Assembly (NCBI RefSeq): GCF_001547525.1
Contig: NZ_CM003768.1
Location: 806,001-870,000, forward strand
Reading direction: 5' to 3'
Length of the DNA: 64,000 bases
DNA from: Burkholderia anthina
GTDB taxonomy: Bacteria > Pseudomonadota > Gammaproteobacteria > Burkholderiales > Burkholderiaceae
Below the pieces are notes generated by a model. The model was not told the origin of the DNA. It ran no database searches and worked only from the letters and a program-made list of their open reading frames with translations. This document shows positions 44,153-54,460 of this stretch, one piece after another (within the stretch, counting starts at the first letter, position 1; each line of letters opens with the position of its first letter). Both the position numbers and the translations under genes were made by a program.

Positions 44153-45505
44153 TCAGCGCACGAGGCACGGGCGCTTGTTGTTGAACGTCCAGCCCGGAAT
44201 CAGATACTGCATCGCCGCCGCGTCGTCGCGGGCGCCGAGGCCGTGCTGCTTGTACAGCTCGTGCGCGAGCGCGACCGCATCCATGTCGATGTCGATGCCG
44301 AGCCCCGGCCGCTTCGGCACGTCCACCAGCCCGTTCTCGATCTTCAGCGGCTCGCGCGTCAGCCGTTCGCCGTCCTGCCAGATCCAGTGCGTATCGATCG
44401 CGGTGACCTGGCCCGGCGCCGCGGCCGCGACGTGCGTGAACATCGCGAGCGACACGTCGAAGTGGTTGTTCGAATGCGAACCCCACGTGAGGCCCCAGTC
44501 GCGACACATCTGCGCGACCCGCACCGAGCCCTGCATCGTCCAGAAGTGCGGATCGGCGAGCGGGATGTCGACGGCGTGCAGCTGCACCGCATGGCCCATC
44601 TGCCGCCAGTCGGTCGCGATCATGTTGGTCGCCGTCGGCAGCCCCGTCGCGCGGCGGAATTCGGCCATCACCTCGCGGCCCGAGTAACCGTTCTCCGCGC
44701 CGCAGGGGTCTTCCGCGTACGCGAGCACGTGATGCTGGTCGCGGCACAGCCGCACGGCCTCGTCGAGCGACCACGCGCCGTTCGGATCGAGCGTCACGCG
44801 CGCGTCGGGGAAGCGCTCGGCGAGCGCCGTCACGGCCTCGATCTCGCTTGCCCCTTCGAATACGCCGCCCTTCAGCTTGAAGTCGTTGAAGCCGTAGCGC
44901 GCATGCGCGGCTTCAGCGAGCCGCACGACGGCTTCGGGCGTCAGCGCGGCTTCGTCGCGCAAGCGCGTCCAGTCGTCGGTCGCGCCGCGGCCGTCGCGAT
45001 AGGGCAGCGCCGTCTTCGTGCGATCGCCGATGTAGAACAGGTAGCCGAGCATCTCGACACGCTCGCGCTGCTGGCCTTCGCCGAGCAGCGCGGCGACCGG
45101 CACGCCGAGATGCTGACCGAGCAGGTCGAGCAGCGCGGCCTCGAGCGCGGTGACCGCGTGGATCGTCGTGCGCAGGTCGAAGGTCTGCAGCCCGCGGCCG
45201 CTCGCGTCGCGGTCGGCGAAGGTGCGCCGCACGTCGTTGAGCACCGCATGATAGTTGCCCACCGGCTGGCCGACGACGAGCGCGCGCGCGTCGTCGAGCG
45301 TGCGGCGGATGCTTTCGCCGCCCGGCACTTCGCCGACGCCCGTGCGACCCGCGCTGTCCTTCAGGATCACGAGGTTGCGGGTGAAGAACGGGCCGTGCGC
45401 GCCGCTCAGGTTGAGCAGCATGCTGTCGTGGCCGGCGACCGGAATCGCTTGCAGGTCGACGATGCGCGGCGTGTCGGGGGAGGGCGAGGCAGTGACGGCG
45501 TTCAT
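44153..45505 (-). CDS. gudD: Glucarate dehydratase
   Basis: Enolase-superfamily enzyme (450 aa) that dehydrates D-glucarate to 5-keto-4-deoxyglucarate. Key residues are in [12 protein letters not shown] (KxK acid/base pair), [15 protein letters not shown] (metal Asp), [17 protein letters not shown] (metal Glu), NMIATDW, and [19 protein letters not shown] (catalytic His). It diverges from a FadR-type regulator that presumably represses it. No glucarate transporter or aldolase gene is in the window. Confidence 0.95.
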   Translation of the reverse strand: MNAVTASPSPDTPRIVDLQAIPVAGHDSMLLNLSGAHGPFFTRNLVILKDSAGRTGVGEVPGGESIRRTLDDARALVVGQPVGNYHAVLNDVRRTFADRDASGRGLQTFDLRTTIHAVTALEAALLDLLGQHLGVPVAALLGEGQQRERVEMLGYLFYIGDRTKTALPYRDGRGATDDWTRLRDEAALTPEAVVRLAEAAHARYGFNDFKLKGGVFEGASEIEAVTALAERFPDARVTLDPNGAWSLDEAVRLCRDQHHVLAYAEDPCGAENGYSGREVMAEFRRATGLPTATNMIATDWRQMGHAVQLHAVDIPLADPHFWTMQGSVRVAQMCRDWGLTWGSHSNNHFDVSLAMFTHVAAAAPGQVTAIDTHWIWQDGERLTREPLKIENGLVDVPKRPGLGIDIDMDAVALAHELYKQHGLGARDDAAAMQYLIPGWTFNNKRPCLVR

Positions 45506-45754
45506 GGGCGGCGATGGCGAGAGAGTGGGCGATGCCGTGCGGCAAAAGCTTTGCCGCGCGCGGCGCGAGGTGCGATCATTCGACAACCGATGTGCGCGGC
45601 GCGCAAGGCCCGCATGTCGACGCAACCCGAAACGGGGTGAAAGCGGCAACCGGGCCGGCGGCGCGCGAAACGCGAACGCGGCCCGACTGTCACGCACGGG
45701 ACCGGGGCGGTGCTGAACGGCCGACCTGAGTCGACAGGAGATCCGTGCGTCTAT

Positions 45755-45789
45755 CATCAGTCGTCGGATGACTTGTGACGCAGTATAAT
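45755..45789 (+). promoter_or_regulatory. Operator and promoter of the hexarate regulator
   Basis: AGTCGTC G GATGACT (45759-45773) is a near-perfect dyad of the GntR/FadR kind. It lies directly upstream of a consensus -10 TATAAT (45784-45789), in the 360-bp region between divergent gudD and the regulator. The same 11-mer CATCAGTCGTC recurs at 46671. Confidence 0.65.
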
Positions 45790-45864
45790 GAATCATCGGC
45801 TTTCGCTCAAACCCCGCGTAAACCCTCGGCTCACATTACGATCATTCAAAAAGGAACCGGCCAC

Positions 45865-46614
45865 ATGTCCGTGCCTACGCTTCCCGCAGCGCCGCGCCGT
45901 CGCGCACGCAGCCTCGCACAAGATGTCGTCGACGCGCTGACCGCGCAGATCGAAAACGGCACGCTGCGTCCCGGCGACAAGCTGCCGACCGAAACCGAAG
46001 TCATGGCGGCACAGGGCGTGAGCCGCACGGTCGTGCGCGAGGCGATCTCGCGGATGCAGGCGAGCGGCCTCGTCGAGACGCGCCACGGCATCGGCAGCTT
46101 CGTGCTGGAGCCGTCGCGCCGCCAGACGCTCGGCATCGATCCCGCGACGATCACGACGCTGCGCGACGTGCTCGCGGTGCTGGAGCTGCGCATCAGCCTC
46201 GAAAGCGAGTGCGCGAGCCTGGCCGCGCAGCGCGCGAACGATGCCGACCTCGCCGCGCTGCGGCGCGCGCTCGACGCGATCGCGACGGGCGCGGGCGGCG
46301 GCCGCGACACCGCGCAGCTCGACTTCCAGTTCCACCTGCAGATCGCGCAATCCACCGGCAACCGCTATTTCGTCGACATCATGACGCAGCTCGGCACGTC
46401 GATCATCCCGCGCACGCGCGTGAACTCGGCGCGCTTTGCCGGCGACGACCTTGAGCGTTACGTGGGCCGGCTGAACCACGAGCACGAGGACATCTACGAG
46501 GCGATCGCGCGCCACGACCCGGAAGCGGCCCGCGCCGCGATGCGCACGCACCTCACGAACAGTCGCGAGCGGCTGCGCCGCGCGCACGAGGCGGCGGAGG
46601 CCGAGGCCGGCTGA
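45865..46614 (+). CDS. FadR-subfamily GntR regulator, probably of glucarate use
   Basis: 249 aa from the ATG at 45865, behind AAGGAA. Winged-helix GntR domain at about 12-80 (DALTAQIENGTLRPGDKLPT, SRTVVREAISRMQASGLVET, RHGIGSFVL). All-helical FCD effector domain at about 95-240, with metal-site pattern DFQFHLQIAQSTGN, NHEHEDIYEAIARHD. Divergent from gudD, so glucarate or a breakdown product is the likely inducer. Confidence 0.9.
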   Translation: MSVPTLPAAPRRRARSLAQDVVDALTAQIENGTLRPGDKLPTETEVMAAQGVSRTVVREAISRMQASGLVETRHGIGSFVLEPSRRQTLGIDPATITTLRDVLAVLELRISLESECASLAAQRANDADLAALRRALDAIATGAGGGRDTAQLDFQFHLQIAQSTGNRYFVDIMTQLGTSIIPRTRVNSARFAGDDLERYVGRLNHEHEDIYEAIARHDPEAARAAMRTHLTNSRERLRRAHEAAEAEAG

Positions 46615-46670
46615 CCGCTGGCCGGGGCGTGGGGGCCGCGCGGCGGCGGGCCTGCCTCGAATCGCTTCAA

Positions 46671-46688
46671 CATCAGTCGTCATACGAG
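46671..46688 (+). promoter_or_regulatory. Second copy of the regulator operator motif
   Basis: CATCAGTCGTCATACGAG repeats the 11-mer of the upstream operator and contains its own dyad TCGT cat ACGA. It lies between two convergent genes, with no gene start nearby. It may be a relic of a lost regulated promoter or an auxiliary site. Confidence 0.4.
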
Positions 46689-46763
46689 ATCGGTGCGGGC
46701 GGCGCCGGTCTCAGCGGCGAGGCGGCGTTTCCGCCGCCGGCCGCCGGCCGCCTCCGTCGCCGA

Positions 46764-47912
46764 TCAGCCTCCCTTCGTCACGATCGTCTTCCACGCGCCA
46801 TTCTTCACCTGGTACAGCGTCGACATCCCGCTCTTCAGCGAGCCGTCGTTCGCGAACGAGATGCGGCCGGTCACGCCTTCGAAGTCGATTTTCTTGAGCG
46901 CCGGGCGATAGGCCTTCGGGTCGGTCGAGTTGGCCGCCTGCATCGCCTTGATCGCCGCCCACGCCGCGTCATAGCCGAACTGCGCATACGACAGCACGTC
47001 GACGCCGAAGCGCTTCTTGAAGCGTGCCTCGAAATCCTTGCCCTGCGGCAACTCGTCGAGCGGACGGCCGTATTCCCACGCCATCGCGCCTTCGGCGGCC
47101 GGGCCCGCGATCTTGATGAACTCGTTGTCCTTCACGCCGCCCCCGCCGACGAACTGCGCATTCAGCCCGAGCTGGCGCATCTGCTTGATGAAGTTCGCGG
47201 CGAGCGAATCGAGGCCGCCGAAGAAGATCAGGTCGGGATTCTTGGCCTTCAGGCTCGTGATCTGCGCGCGGAAATCGACCGCCTGGTTATTGGTGAACTC
47301 GCGGCCGATGAGGTTGCCGCCCGCGGCCTTCACGGCCTTCTCGAATTCGTCGGCCTCGCCCTGGCCGAACGCGGTGCGGTCGTCGATGATCGCAATGCGC
47401 TTCGCCTTCGTCACCTCGACCGCGTACTTGCCCGCGTTGCCGGCATTCTGGCCGTCGGTCGCGATCACCATGAACATGTTCGCGAGCCCGCGCGACGTGA
47501 GCGTCGGGTTGGTCGCGGCCGGGTCGATCACCGGAATGCCGGCCTTGTCGTAGACCACCGACGCTGGAATCGTCGTCCCCGAGTTGAAGTGACCGACCAC
47601 GACCGACACGTTCTGGTCGACCAGCGCCTGCGCGGCCTGCACGCCGATGCGCGGGTCGGCCTGGTCGTCCTGCACGACGAGATTGAAGCGGGCGGGCTTG
47701 CCGGCGATCTGCACCTTCTGCGCGACCGCATCGTCGAGCGCGAGCTGGACACCGTTTTGCAGATCCTTGCCGTAGCCGGCGTTCACGCCGGTGAGCGGCG
47801 CGGCGAAGCCGACCTTCACGTCGGTTGTGTCGGCCGCCTGCGCGGCCTGTTGCGAGAGGAGGGCAAGCGCGGAGGCGATGGACACCGACAGCAGGGAATG
47901 ACGGAATTTCAT
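46764..47912 (-). CDS. Branched-chain amino-acid ABC transporter, periplasmic binding protein
   Basis: 382 aa with a Sec signal peptide (MKFRHSLLSVSIASALALLS, cleavage after AQA) and the type-I periplasmic binding fold of LivJ/LivK: VKVGFAAPLTGVNAGYGKDL, VVVGHFNSGTTIPASVVYDK, PVIDPAATNPTLT, RIAIIDDRTAFGQGEADEFE, FVGGGGVKDNEF. It stands alone without permease or ATPase genes, so it probably supplies a transporter encoded elsewhere. Confidence 0.93.
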   Translation of the reverse strand: MKFRHSLLSVSIASALALLSQQAAQAADTTDVKVGFAAPLTGVNAGYGKDLQNGVQLALDDAVAQKVQIAGKPARFNLVVQDDQADPRIGVQAAQALVDQNVSVVVGHFNSGTTIPASVVYDKAGIPVIDPAATNPTLTSRGLANMFMVIATDGQNAGNAGKYAVEVTKAKRIAIIDDRTAFGQGEADEFEKAVKAAGGNLIGREFTNNQAVDFRAQITSLKAKNPDLIFFGGLDSLAANFIKQMRQLGLNAQFVGGGGVKDNEFIKIAGPAAEGAMAWEYGRPLDELPQGKDFEARFKKRFGVDVLSYAQFGYDAAWAAIKAMQAANSTDPKAYRPALKKIDFEGVTGRISFANDGSLKSGMSTLYQVKNGAWKTIVTKGG

Positions 47913-48282
47913 GTTGTTCCTCTTGTTCGACACCGGCGAGTGGATACCGCGCGCACCAGGACGGGCCGGGCGCGTGCGACGGGCGGGCGGTTCGACCGCT
48001 TCTCGGAATCGGGCGGGGAGGTCGGCATCGTGACCCTCGGAAACATCCCCCGGCAGGCTCCGCGAAGAGCCCCGATTGCCTCGATATATAGGTCGCCGAT
48101 ATGCGCGGGTCTTGGAAATTTGCCGCGCATTCGATGCGGATTTGCGCATAGCTTCCGCGCGGCCGGCCACGGCCGGTATCGGGAGTTTCCCGTCGCGAAC
48201 GGAACGGGTGCGGAGAAGGGGGAGCGGTGCGGGGCAAGGGCGCGGCGCGGCCTGCCGGGGCCGCGCCGCGCGTGGGCCGACG
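47913..48282. other. Intergenic region with strong hairpin
   Basis: 370 bp between the binding-protein start and the phospholipase stop. GCGCGGCGCGGCC tgccgg GGCCGCGCCGCGC at 48240-48271 is a perfect 13-bp stem, just after the phospholipase stop, and probably helps end its transcript. No gene is seen in the remainder, which must contain the binding-protein promoter. Confidence 0.6.
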
Positions 48283-50427
48283 TTAGTCGGACAGGGCGTC
48301 CGAGGCGGCCTCGGCGTCGTCGTGCGACGCGGTCGTGCGGATCAGCGGGTCGCTGGTGCTCGGGCGGCCCGTTTCGACGTGGCCGGCGAAGCGGCGCAGG
48401 AAGCCGAGCTGCCGGCCGTCGCTGACGGTCAGGTCGTACCAGCCGTGGCTGCCGCGCAGGTCCCAGTAATCGTCGACGTGCGCGCCCGGCGCGAGATCGA
48501 ACGTACGCGCGTGACCGTGGCCGTACGCGTTCGTGACCTTGAGCCGCACGGCCTTGTGGCCGCGGTTCATCAAGCGCAGCGTGATGTTGCCGTTCGCGAC
48601 GTCGTAGCCGTAGATCACTTCGGGGTTCACGTTCGCGCTGCCGACGCCGGTCGCGAACGGGCCGCGGAAATGGCAGTAGAAGCCGTTCGGGCCGTACACG
48701 TCGAGGTCGTACAGGCCGAGCGACGCGGCCGCGCTCCACGTATCGGCGATGCGTTTGCCGGCTTCGACCGTGTACGTCCACGGGCCGTCGACGCGGTTGC
48801 GCGACTGGACCTGGAACGCGGCGCCCGCGCGGCCCGTGTTCGCGAAGGTCAGCCGGAACTGGCCGTTCGCGGCTTCGACGCGGCCGTGCACGAACAGCTC
48901 GTACGGCAGCGCGCGCGCCGGGCGCAGCCCGGCTTCCTGTTTCGGCAGCTTCTGCAGCACCGGCGGCACCGGGATGTAATCGGGGTGGCGATTGCGATCC
49001 GGCGGCGCGTAGCCGCTCGTATCGGGCAGCGTCGGCCAGCCGGCGTCGGCCGTCGCGAAATCGAACGCGGCGGTCAGGTCGCCGCACACCGCGCGACGCC
49101 ACGGCGACACGTTGGCGGCCGTGACCGGATACTGCGCGCCGAACCGCGCCTCGATGAATTGCAGCAGCGACGTGTGATCGAAGGTCTGCGAGCAGACCCA
49201 GCCGCCCTTGGTCCACGGCGACACGACCAGCATCGGCACGCGCGGCCCGAGCCCGTACGGGCCGGCCATGTGCGATGCGTCGCCGGCAAACACCTCGTTG
49301 GTCGTCGCGACGGTCGACAGCCCGTTCTCGCGCGACTGCGGCGCGAACGGCGGCGGCACGTGGTCGAAGAAGCCGTCGTTTTCGTCGTACGTGATGAAGA
49401 GGGCGGTCTTGCTCCACACGTCGGGATTCGACACGAGCGCCTTCAGCACCTGCTCGATGTACCACGCGCCGTAGTTCGCGGGCCAGTTCGGGTGCTCGGA
49501 ATACGCTTCCGGCGCGCAGATCCACGACACCTGCGGCAGCGTGCCGTTCTTCACGTCCTGTTGGAGCACGTCGAACAGCGTGCCGCCGGCGCTGATGTTG
49601 GTGCCGGTGCGCGCCTTGTCGTACAGCGGCGTGCCGGGCAGCGCGGTGCGGTACTGGTTGAAGTAGAGCAGGGAGTTGTCGCCGTAGTTGCCGATGTACG
49701 GGTTCTGCGTCCAGCCCCACGAGCCGTTCGCGTCGAGCCCCGTGCCGACGTCCTGGTAGATCTTCCACGACACGCCGGCCTGTTCGAGCACTTCCGGATA
49801 GGTCGTCCAGCCGTAGCCCTTTTCCTCGTTGCCGAGCACCGGGCCGCCGCCCGTGCCGTCGTTGCCGACGTAGCCCGTCCACATGTAGTAGCGGTTCGGG
49901 TCGGTCGAGCTCGGGATCGCGCAGTGGTACGCGTCGCAGATCGTGAACGCATCGGCGAGCTGGTAATGGAACGGGATGTCGTCGCGCTTGAGGTACGCCA
50001 TCGTCGTGGTGCCCTTGTTCGGCACCCACTGGTCGTAGCGGCCCTTGTTCCACGCGGCGTGCATGTCCTGCCAGCCGTGCGGCAGGTCCTGCAGGAACTG
50101 CAGGCCGAGCTTGTCCGCGCCGGGGTGGAACGGCAGCAGTTCGGCCGGGCCGACCGGCTGGTGAAACACCGACTTGCCGTTCGCGAGGCGCAACGGGCGC
50201 GGGTCGCCGAAGCCGCGGACACCGCGCATCGTGCCGAAGTAGTGGTCGAACGAGCGGTTCTCCTGCATCAGGATCACGATGTGCTCGATGTCGCGGATCG
50301 TGCCGGTGCGGCGGTTCGCGGGAATCGCGAGCGCATCCCGGATCACGGGCGGAAACAGGTTCAGCGCGGCGGCGCCGGCAGTGCCGGCGGCGACGCGCAG
50401 GAAGTCACGACGGTTCGATCGGGTCAT
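48283..50427 (-). CDS. Phosphocholine-type phospholipase C, Tat-exported
   Basis: 714 aa from the ATG at 50427. The twin-arginine signal is RSNRRDFLRVAAGTAGAAAL. The bacterial acid-phosphatase-like PLC fold has IEHIVILMQENRSFDHYFGT (metal and nucleophile region), WTGYVGNDGTGGGPVL and LFITYDENDGFFDHVPPP. Two C-terminal DUF756-like domains lie at about 490-700 (LPYELFVHGRVEAANGQFRL, GWYDLTVSD). Members hydrolyse phosphatidylcholine and sphingomyelin, serving phosphate acquisition and virulence in Burkholderia and Pseudomonas. Confidence 0.94.
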   Translation of the reverse strand: MTRSNRRDFLRVAAGTAGAAALNLFPPVIRDALAIPANRRTGTIRDIEHIVILMQENRSFDHYFGTMRGVRGFGDPRPLRLANGKSVFHQPVGPAELLPFHPGADKLGLQFLQDLPHGWQDMHAAWNKGRYDQWVPNKGTTTMAYLKRDDIPFHYQLADAFTICDAYHCAIPSSTDPNRYYMWTGYVGNDGTGGGPVLGNEEKGYGWTTYPEVLEQAGVSWKIYQDVGTGLDANGSWGWTQNPYIGNYGDNSLLYFNQYRTALPGTPLYDKARTGTNISAGGTLFDVLQQDVKNGTLPQVSWICAPEAYSEHPNWPANYGAWYIEQVLKALVSNPDVWSKTALFITYDENDGFFDHVPPPFAPQSRENGLSTVATTNEVFAGDASHMAGPYGLGPRVPMLVVSPWTKGGWVCSQTFDHTSLLQFIEARFGAQYPVTAANVSPWRRAVCGDLTAAFDFATADAGWPTLPDTSGYAPPDRNRHPDYIPVPPVLQKLPKQEAGLRPARALPYELFVHGRVEAANGQFRLTFANTGRAGAAFQVQSRNRVDGPWTYTVEAGKRIADTWSAAASLGLYDLDVYGPNGFYCHFRGPFATGVGSANVNPEVIYGYDVANGNITLRLMNRGHKAVRLKVTNAYGHGHARTFDLAPGAHVDDYWDLRGSHGWYDLTVSDGRQLGFLRRFAGHVETGRPSTSDPLIRTTASHDDAEAASDALSD

Positions 50428-50680
50428 GGTCGTTATCGTGCGGTAAAGGGGGAGCCGATTGGCGGGACCTGCGGGAAAGGCGCGCACCGAATCGCAGGAT
50501 GCGGCTGCGTCGGTGCGTGCCGCCGCGAGCATAGCGAGGAATCGGTGTCATTCATGTGAAGTCCGGAAACGTTTGCATGGACGGCGAACCGGTATCGGGA
50601 TGCGCATCGAAGGCGGTCGTGGTGTAACGGGGAAAGCAGGAAAGCAGCGCGGCGGAGCAGCGCAACGCGGTGCCGGCGCG

Positions 50681-51541
50681 TCAGGCGTCGGTCACCCACG
50701 CGCCGAACCATTCGCTCGGGCGGGCGATCTCGTCCTGCGCGGCGACGAGTTCGAGTTCGTAACGGCGTGCGTCGTAGGTGGCCTTCACGACCGCATGCAC
50801 GGCCGCGAGCGTGTGTTCGAACGCGGCGCGCACGGAGTCGCCGCGCAGCCGGCACGCGACGAAGATCGCGCTGGTGAGGTCGCCGACGCCGACCGGGTGG
50901 CGCGGAAACGCATACAGCGGCCGCTGGCCGATCCACGCTTCGGTTTCGGTGACGGCGAGCATGTTGAAGCGGTCGGCCGGGCTGTTGCGGTCGTGCAGGT
51001 GCTTGACGAGGATGATCTGCGGGCCGCGGCGGATCAGCGCGCGGCAGGCGTCGACGGCTTCGGCGACGGTCTCGATGCGCCGCCCGGCGAGCTTCTGCAG
51101 TTCGGTGTGGTTCGGCGACATGCCGTCGGCGAGCGCGGGCACTTCCTGGACGATGAATTCCTCGACGCCGGGCTCGGGCCGGATGCCGCCCGTCTGGCCC
51201 ATCGCCGGATCGCAGAAGTACCACGCGTTCGGATTCATCGCCTTCACCGAGCGCACGATCTCGACCGCCGCGCGCGCCTGCGGCGGCGAGCCGAGGAAGC
51301 CGGACAGCACCGCGTCGCAACGCTTGAGCGCGCCGATGGCGGCGATGCCGTCGACGAGCTGTTCCATCTTCGCGGCATCGATCGCGCTGCCGGCCCAGTG
51401 GCCGTACTGCATGTGATTCGACAACTGGACGGTGTTGAGCGGCCAGACGTTGACGCCGAGGCGCTGCATCGGGAACACGGCCGCACTGTTGCCGGCATGG
51501 CCGTAGATGACGTGCGACTGAATGCTGAGGACGTTTTTCAT
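50681..51541 (-). CDS. pdxY: Pyridoxal kinase
   Basis: 286-aa ribokinase-fold enzyme that phosphorylates pyridoxal (B6 salvage). Motifs: [49 protein letters not shown], and ATP-site [20 protein letters not shown] with the catalytic Asp in GVGD. The GHAGN loop and length indicate PdxY rather than PdxK. The de novo gene pdxJ is far away at 4.2 kb. Confidence 0.95.
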   Translation of the reverse strand: MKNVLSIQSHVIYGHAGNSAAVFPMQRLGVNVWPLNTVQLSNHMQYGHWAGSAIDAAKMEQLVDGIAAIGALKRCDAVLSGFLGSPPQARAAVEIVRSVKAMNPNAWYFCDPAMGQTGGIRPEPGVEEFIVQEVPALADGMSPNHTELQKLAGRRIETVAEAVDACRALIRRGPQIILVKHLHDRNSPADRFNMLAVTETEAWIGQRPLYAFPRHPVGVGDLTSAIFVACRLRGDSVRAAFEHTLAAVHAVVKATYDARRYELELVAAQDEIARPSEWFGAWVTDA

Positions 51542-51725
51542 GGGAATTCGCCTGCACGCGTTTCAGGGTCACGTCACACGATACCCGAGTTCGTCATACG
51601 CGCGGAAGTCGCGCGGCTCCGGAGTGTTGCGCGCCGTCGTCACGCGAGCGCGTAGAATCGCGGGGCGCGAGCCCGTCCCGCCGCACTCCGGCGGCCCGCG
51701 CGCGTCCCCCATCACGGTGATCGCC

Positions 51726-52787
51726 ATGCTTTCGATTTGCAAGATGTTGTCCGTCGCGCGCGCCGCGGTGCTCGGCGCAAGCGCCGCCACCGCGTGCGCG
51801 CTGCCCGTTGCGGGCGTTGCCGCGACGCCCGCCGCCAACGACGGGCCCGCGTACGGCCCGCGGCTGGAAGGGTTTGCGTATCCGGCGCCCGTGCACGCGT
51901 ACGCGTTCGTGTCGCAGCGGGAAACCCTCGAGATGGCGTACCTCGACGTGCAGCCCGCGCACCCGAACGGCCGCACCGTCGTGCTGCTGCACGGCAAGAA
52001 CTTCTGCGCGGGGACCTGGGAAGACACGATCGACGTGCTGAGCCGCGCCGGCTATCGCGTGATCGCGCCGGACCAGATCGGTTTCTGCAAGTCGTCGAAG
52101 CCCGAGCGCTACCAGTACAGCTTCCAGCAACTCGCGCGCAACACGCACGCGCTGCTCGAATCGCTCGGCGTGAAGTCGGCGACGATCATCGGCCACTCGA
52201 CGGGCGGGATGCTCGCGATCCGGTACGCGCTGATGTATCCGAAGGCGACCGACCAGCTCGTGCTCGTGAACCCGATCGGCCTCGAGGACTGGAAGGCGCT
52301 CGGCGTGCCGCCGCTGTCGGTCGACTACTGGTATGCGCGCGAGCAGAAGACCACGGCCGACGGCATCCGCCGCTACGAGCAGGCGACCTACTATGCGGGC
52401 AAGTGGTCGCCGTCGTACGAGCGCTGGGTGCAGATGCTCGCCGGGATGTATCGCGGCGCCGGCCGCGACGCGGTCGCGTGGAACTCCGCGCTGATCTACG
52501 ACATGATCCTCACGCAGCCGGTGGTCTACGAATTCGGCGCGATCCGCGTGCCGACGCTGTTGATGATCGGCGACAAGGACACGACCGCGATCGGCAAGGA
52601 CGCCGCGCCGCCCGACGTGCATGCGAAGCTCGGCCGCTATCCGGAGCTCGCGAAGCGCACGCAGGCCGCGATTCCCGGCGCGCAGCTCGTCGAATTCCCG
52701 GCGCTCGGGCACGCGCCGCAGATCCAGGACCCCGACGCGTTCCACAAGGCGCTGCTCGACGGGCTGGAGGCCGTGCGCCCGCAGTGA
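51726..52787 (+). CDS. Secreted alpha/beta hydrolase
   Basis: 353 aa from the ATG at 51726 (MLSICKMLSVARAAVLGASA), with a signal peptide cleaved near GVAATPA. Alpha/beta hydrolase fold: oxyanion segment VVLLHGKNFCAGTWED, nucleophile elbow GHSTGGMLAIRYAL, acid in LLMIGDKDTTAIG, catalytic His in PALGHAPQIQDP. Divergent from pdxY. The substrate cannot be deduced; related proteins include haloperoxidase- and esterase-like enzymes. Confidence 0.9.
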   Translation: MLSICKMLSVARAAVLGASAATACALPVAGVAATPAANDGPAYGPRLEGFAYPAPVHAYAFVSQRETLEMAYLDVQPAHPNGRTVVLLHGKNFCAGTWEDTIDVLSRAGYRVIAPDQIGFCKSSKPERYQYSFQQLARNTHALLESLGVKSATIIGHSTGGMLAIRYALMYPKATDQLVLVNPIGLEDWKALGVPPLSVDYWYAREQKTTADGIRRYEQATYYAGKWSPSYERWVQMLAGMYRGAGRDAVAWNSALIYDMILTQPVVYEFGAIRVPTLLMIGDKDTTAIGKDAAPPDVHAKLGRYPELAKRTQAAIPGAQLVEFPALGHAPQIQDPDAFHKALLDGLEAVRPQ

Positions 52788-52823
52788 CGCGAGGCAGGCC
52801 GCCGGCCGCGCGCCGTCGGGTGG

Positions 52824-53822
52824 TCAGCCTGCCTCGTTCGCGAGCTCGTCGCGGATCTGCGCGGCCAGTTCGAACGAGCGCAGCCGCGCGGCGTGATCGT
52901 AGATCTGCGCGGTGATGATCAGCTCGTCGGCGCCCGTCTGCGCGATGCGCTCGCGCAGCTTGTCGCGCACCGTGTCGCGCGAGCCGACCGCCGCGAACGA
53001 CAGCGAATGCGCGACGGTCGCGAGTTCGAGTTCGTTCGCCTCGAGCACGTCGACGGGCGGCGGCAGCTTGCCCGGCGTGCCGCGCCGCAGGTTGATGAAC
53101 TGCTGCTGCAGCGACGTGAACAGGCGCCGTGCCTCGTCGTCGGTCTCGGCCGCGAACACGTTGACGCCCACCATCGCGTGCGGCTTCGGCCACGCGGCCG
53201 ACGGCCGGTACTGCGCGCGATAGATCTCGAGCGCGCGCATCAGGTAATCCGGCGCGAAGTGCGACGCGAACGCGAACGGCAGCCCGAGCATCGCCGCGAG
53301 CTGCGCACTGAACAGGCTCGAACCGAGCAGCCACACCGGGACGTCGAGCCCTGCGCCGGGCACCGCCCGCACGCGCTGGCCGGGCACCGGCTCTGCGAAG
53401 TAGCGCTGCAGCTCCGCGACGTCGTCCGGAAACGAATCCGCGCTGCCGATCAGGTCACGGCGCAGCGCGCGCGACGTGGTCTGGTCGGTGCCGGGCGCGC
53501 GGCCGAGGCCGAGGTCGATGCGCCCCGGATACAGCGACGCGAGGGTGCCGAACTGTTCGGCGATCACGAGCGGCGCATGGTTCGGCAGCATGATGCCGCC
53601 CGAGCCGACCCGGATCGTGCGCGTGGCGCCCGCGACGTGGCCGATCACGACGGCGGTGGCCGCGCTCGCGATGCCCGGCATGTTGTGATGCTCGGCCAGC
53701 CAGTAGCGCCGGTAGCCCCAGCGTTCGGCGTGCTGCGCGAGATCGACGGTGTTGCGGAATGCTTGCGAGGCGTCGGCGCCGGCCGGGATGGGGGCGAGAT
53801 CGAGTACGGAAAACGGTGTCAT
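52824..53822 (-). CDS. LLM-class flavin-dependent oxidoreductase
   Basis: 332-aa TIM-barrel bacterial-luciferase-like protein (ATG 53822, [20 protein letters not shown]). Family motifs: [57 protein letters not shown]. This subgroup (YhbW-like) has no established substrate. Single gene. Confidence 0.92.
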   Translation of the reverse strand: MTPFSVLDLAPIPAGADASQAFRNTVDLAQHAERWGYRRYWLAEHHNMPGIASAATAVVIGHVAGATRTIRVGSGGIMLPNHAPLVIAEQFGTLASLYPGRIDLGLGRAPGTDQTTSRALRRDLIGSADSFPDDVAELQRYFAEPVPGQRVRAVPGAGLDVPVWLLGSSLFSAQLAAMLGLPFAFASHFAPDYLMRALEIYRAQYRPSAAWPKPHAMVGVNVFAAETDDEARRLFTSLQQQFINLRRGTPGKLPPPVDVLEANELELATVAHSLSFAAVGSRDTVRDKLRERIAQTGADELIITAQIYDHAARLRSFELAAQIRDELANEAG

Positions 53823-54460
53823 CGGAAGACCTTCGAAACGGGTGGCGTGGTGATGCGCTGACGCAACAAACGCCAACGATTTTGCCAAAGGGTTCCGGAA
53901 CGTGCTGGCGGCGCGCGCATACCCATGCGCCTTACAGGGGCGCAGGGTTCCTTGCGATGATCGTTGCAAAAATCAATTCAATCGCCAATTAATGACCAAA
54001 CTTTACGGCGATTGGAAATGAAACCGCATCGACATACAAATTTGCACGAAATGTCTGATTTTAAAGACTGCAATACGCCTGCAAAGTACTTACGCTAACG
54101 TGAACGTGGCCGGGCCGATCGGGCTCGTCGACCGCTCAGCTTTGCTGGAATCGCACTAGTCCGTTTCCCGGAACGCCGAGCGCCGGGCGCGCGCCGACTG
54201 TTAAAATCCGGCGCCTGCCCATCTTGTGCCGATGGAGCCATTCGAGTCTTCCCGCATGCCGTCCGGGCGCTGCGCGGGGATACGCCACGCGAAGCCGGGC
54301 ATGGCCGCACCCGAACGACGGGTCGTGCCGCCCCCATTACAGACGCTGCAGGAACAAGGAGTCGGGTCGTGCCCGCGTTCGTCGTAGTCGGAATACCGCA
54401 TCACGTTCAATCACGCTCGAGCGTTTGCCATGGCGCCCAGGTCGCCGGGAGGCGTCGCGC
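53823..54460. other. 638-bp intergenic region, partly AT-rich, no gene seen
   Basis: The part at about 53960-54100 is markedly AT-rich for this genome. The rest returns to high GC, but the open frames there lack family resemblance. It separates the LLM oxidoreductase from the rightward hpn cluster and must hold promoters for both. Confidence 0.5.
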
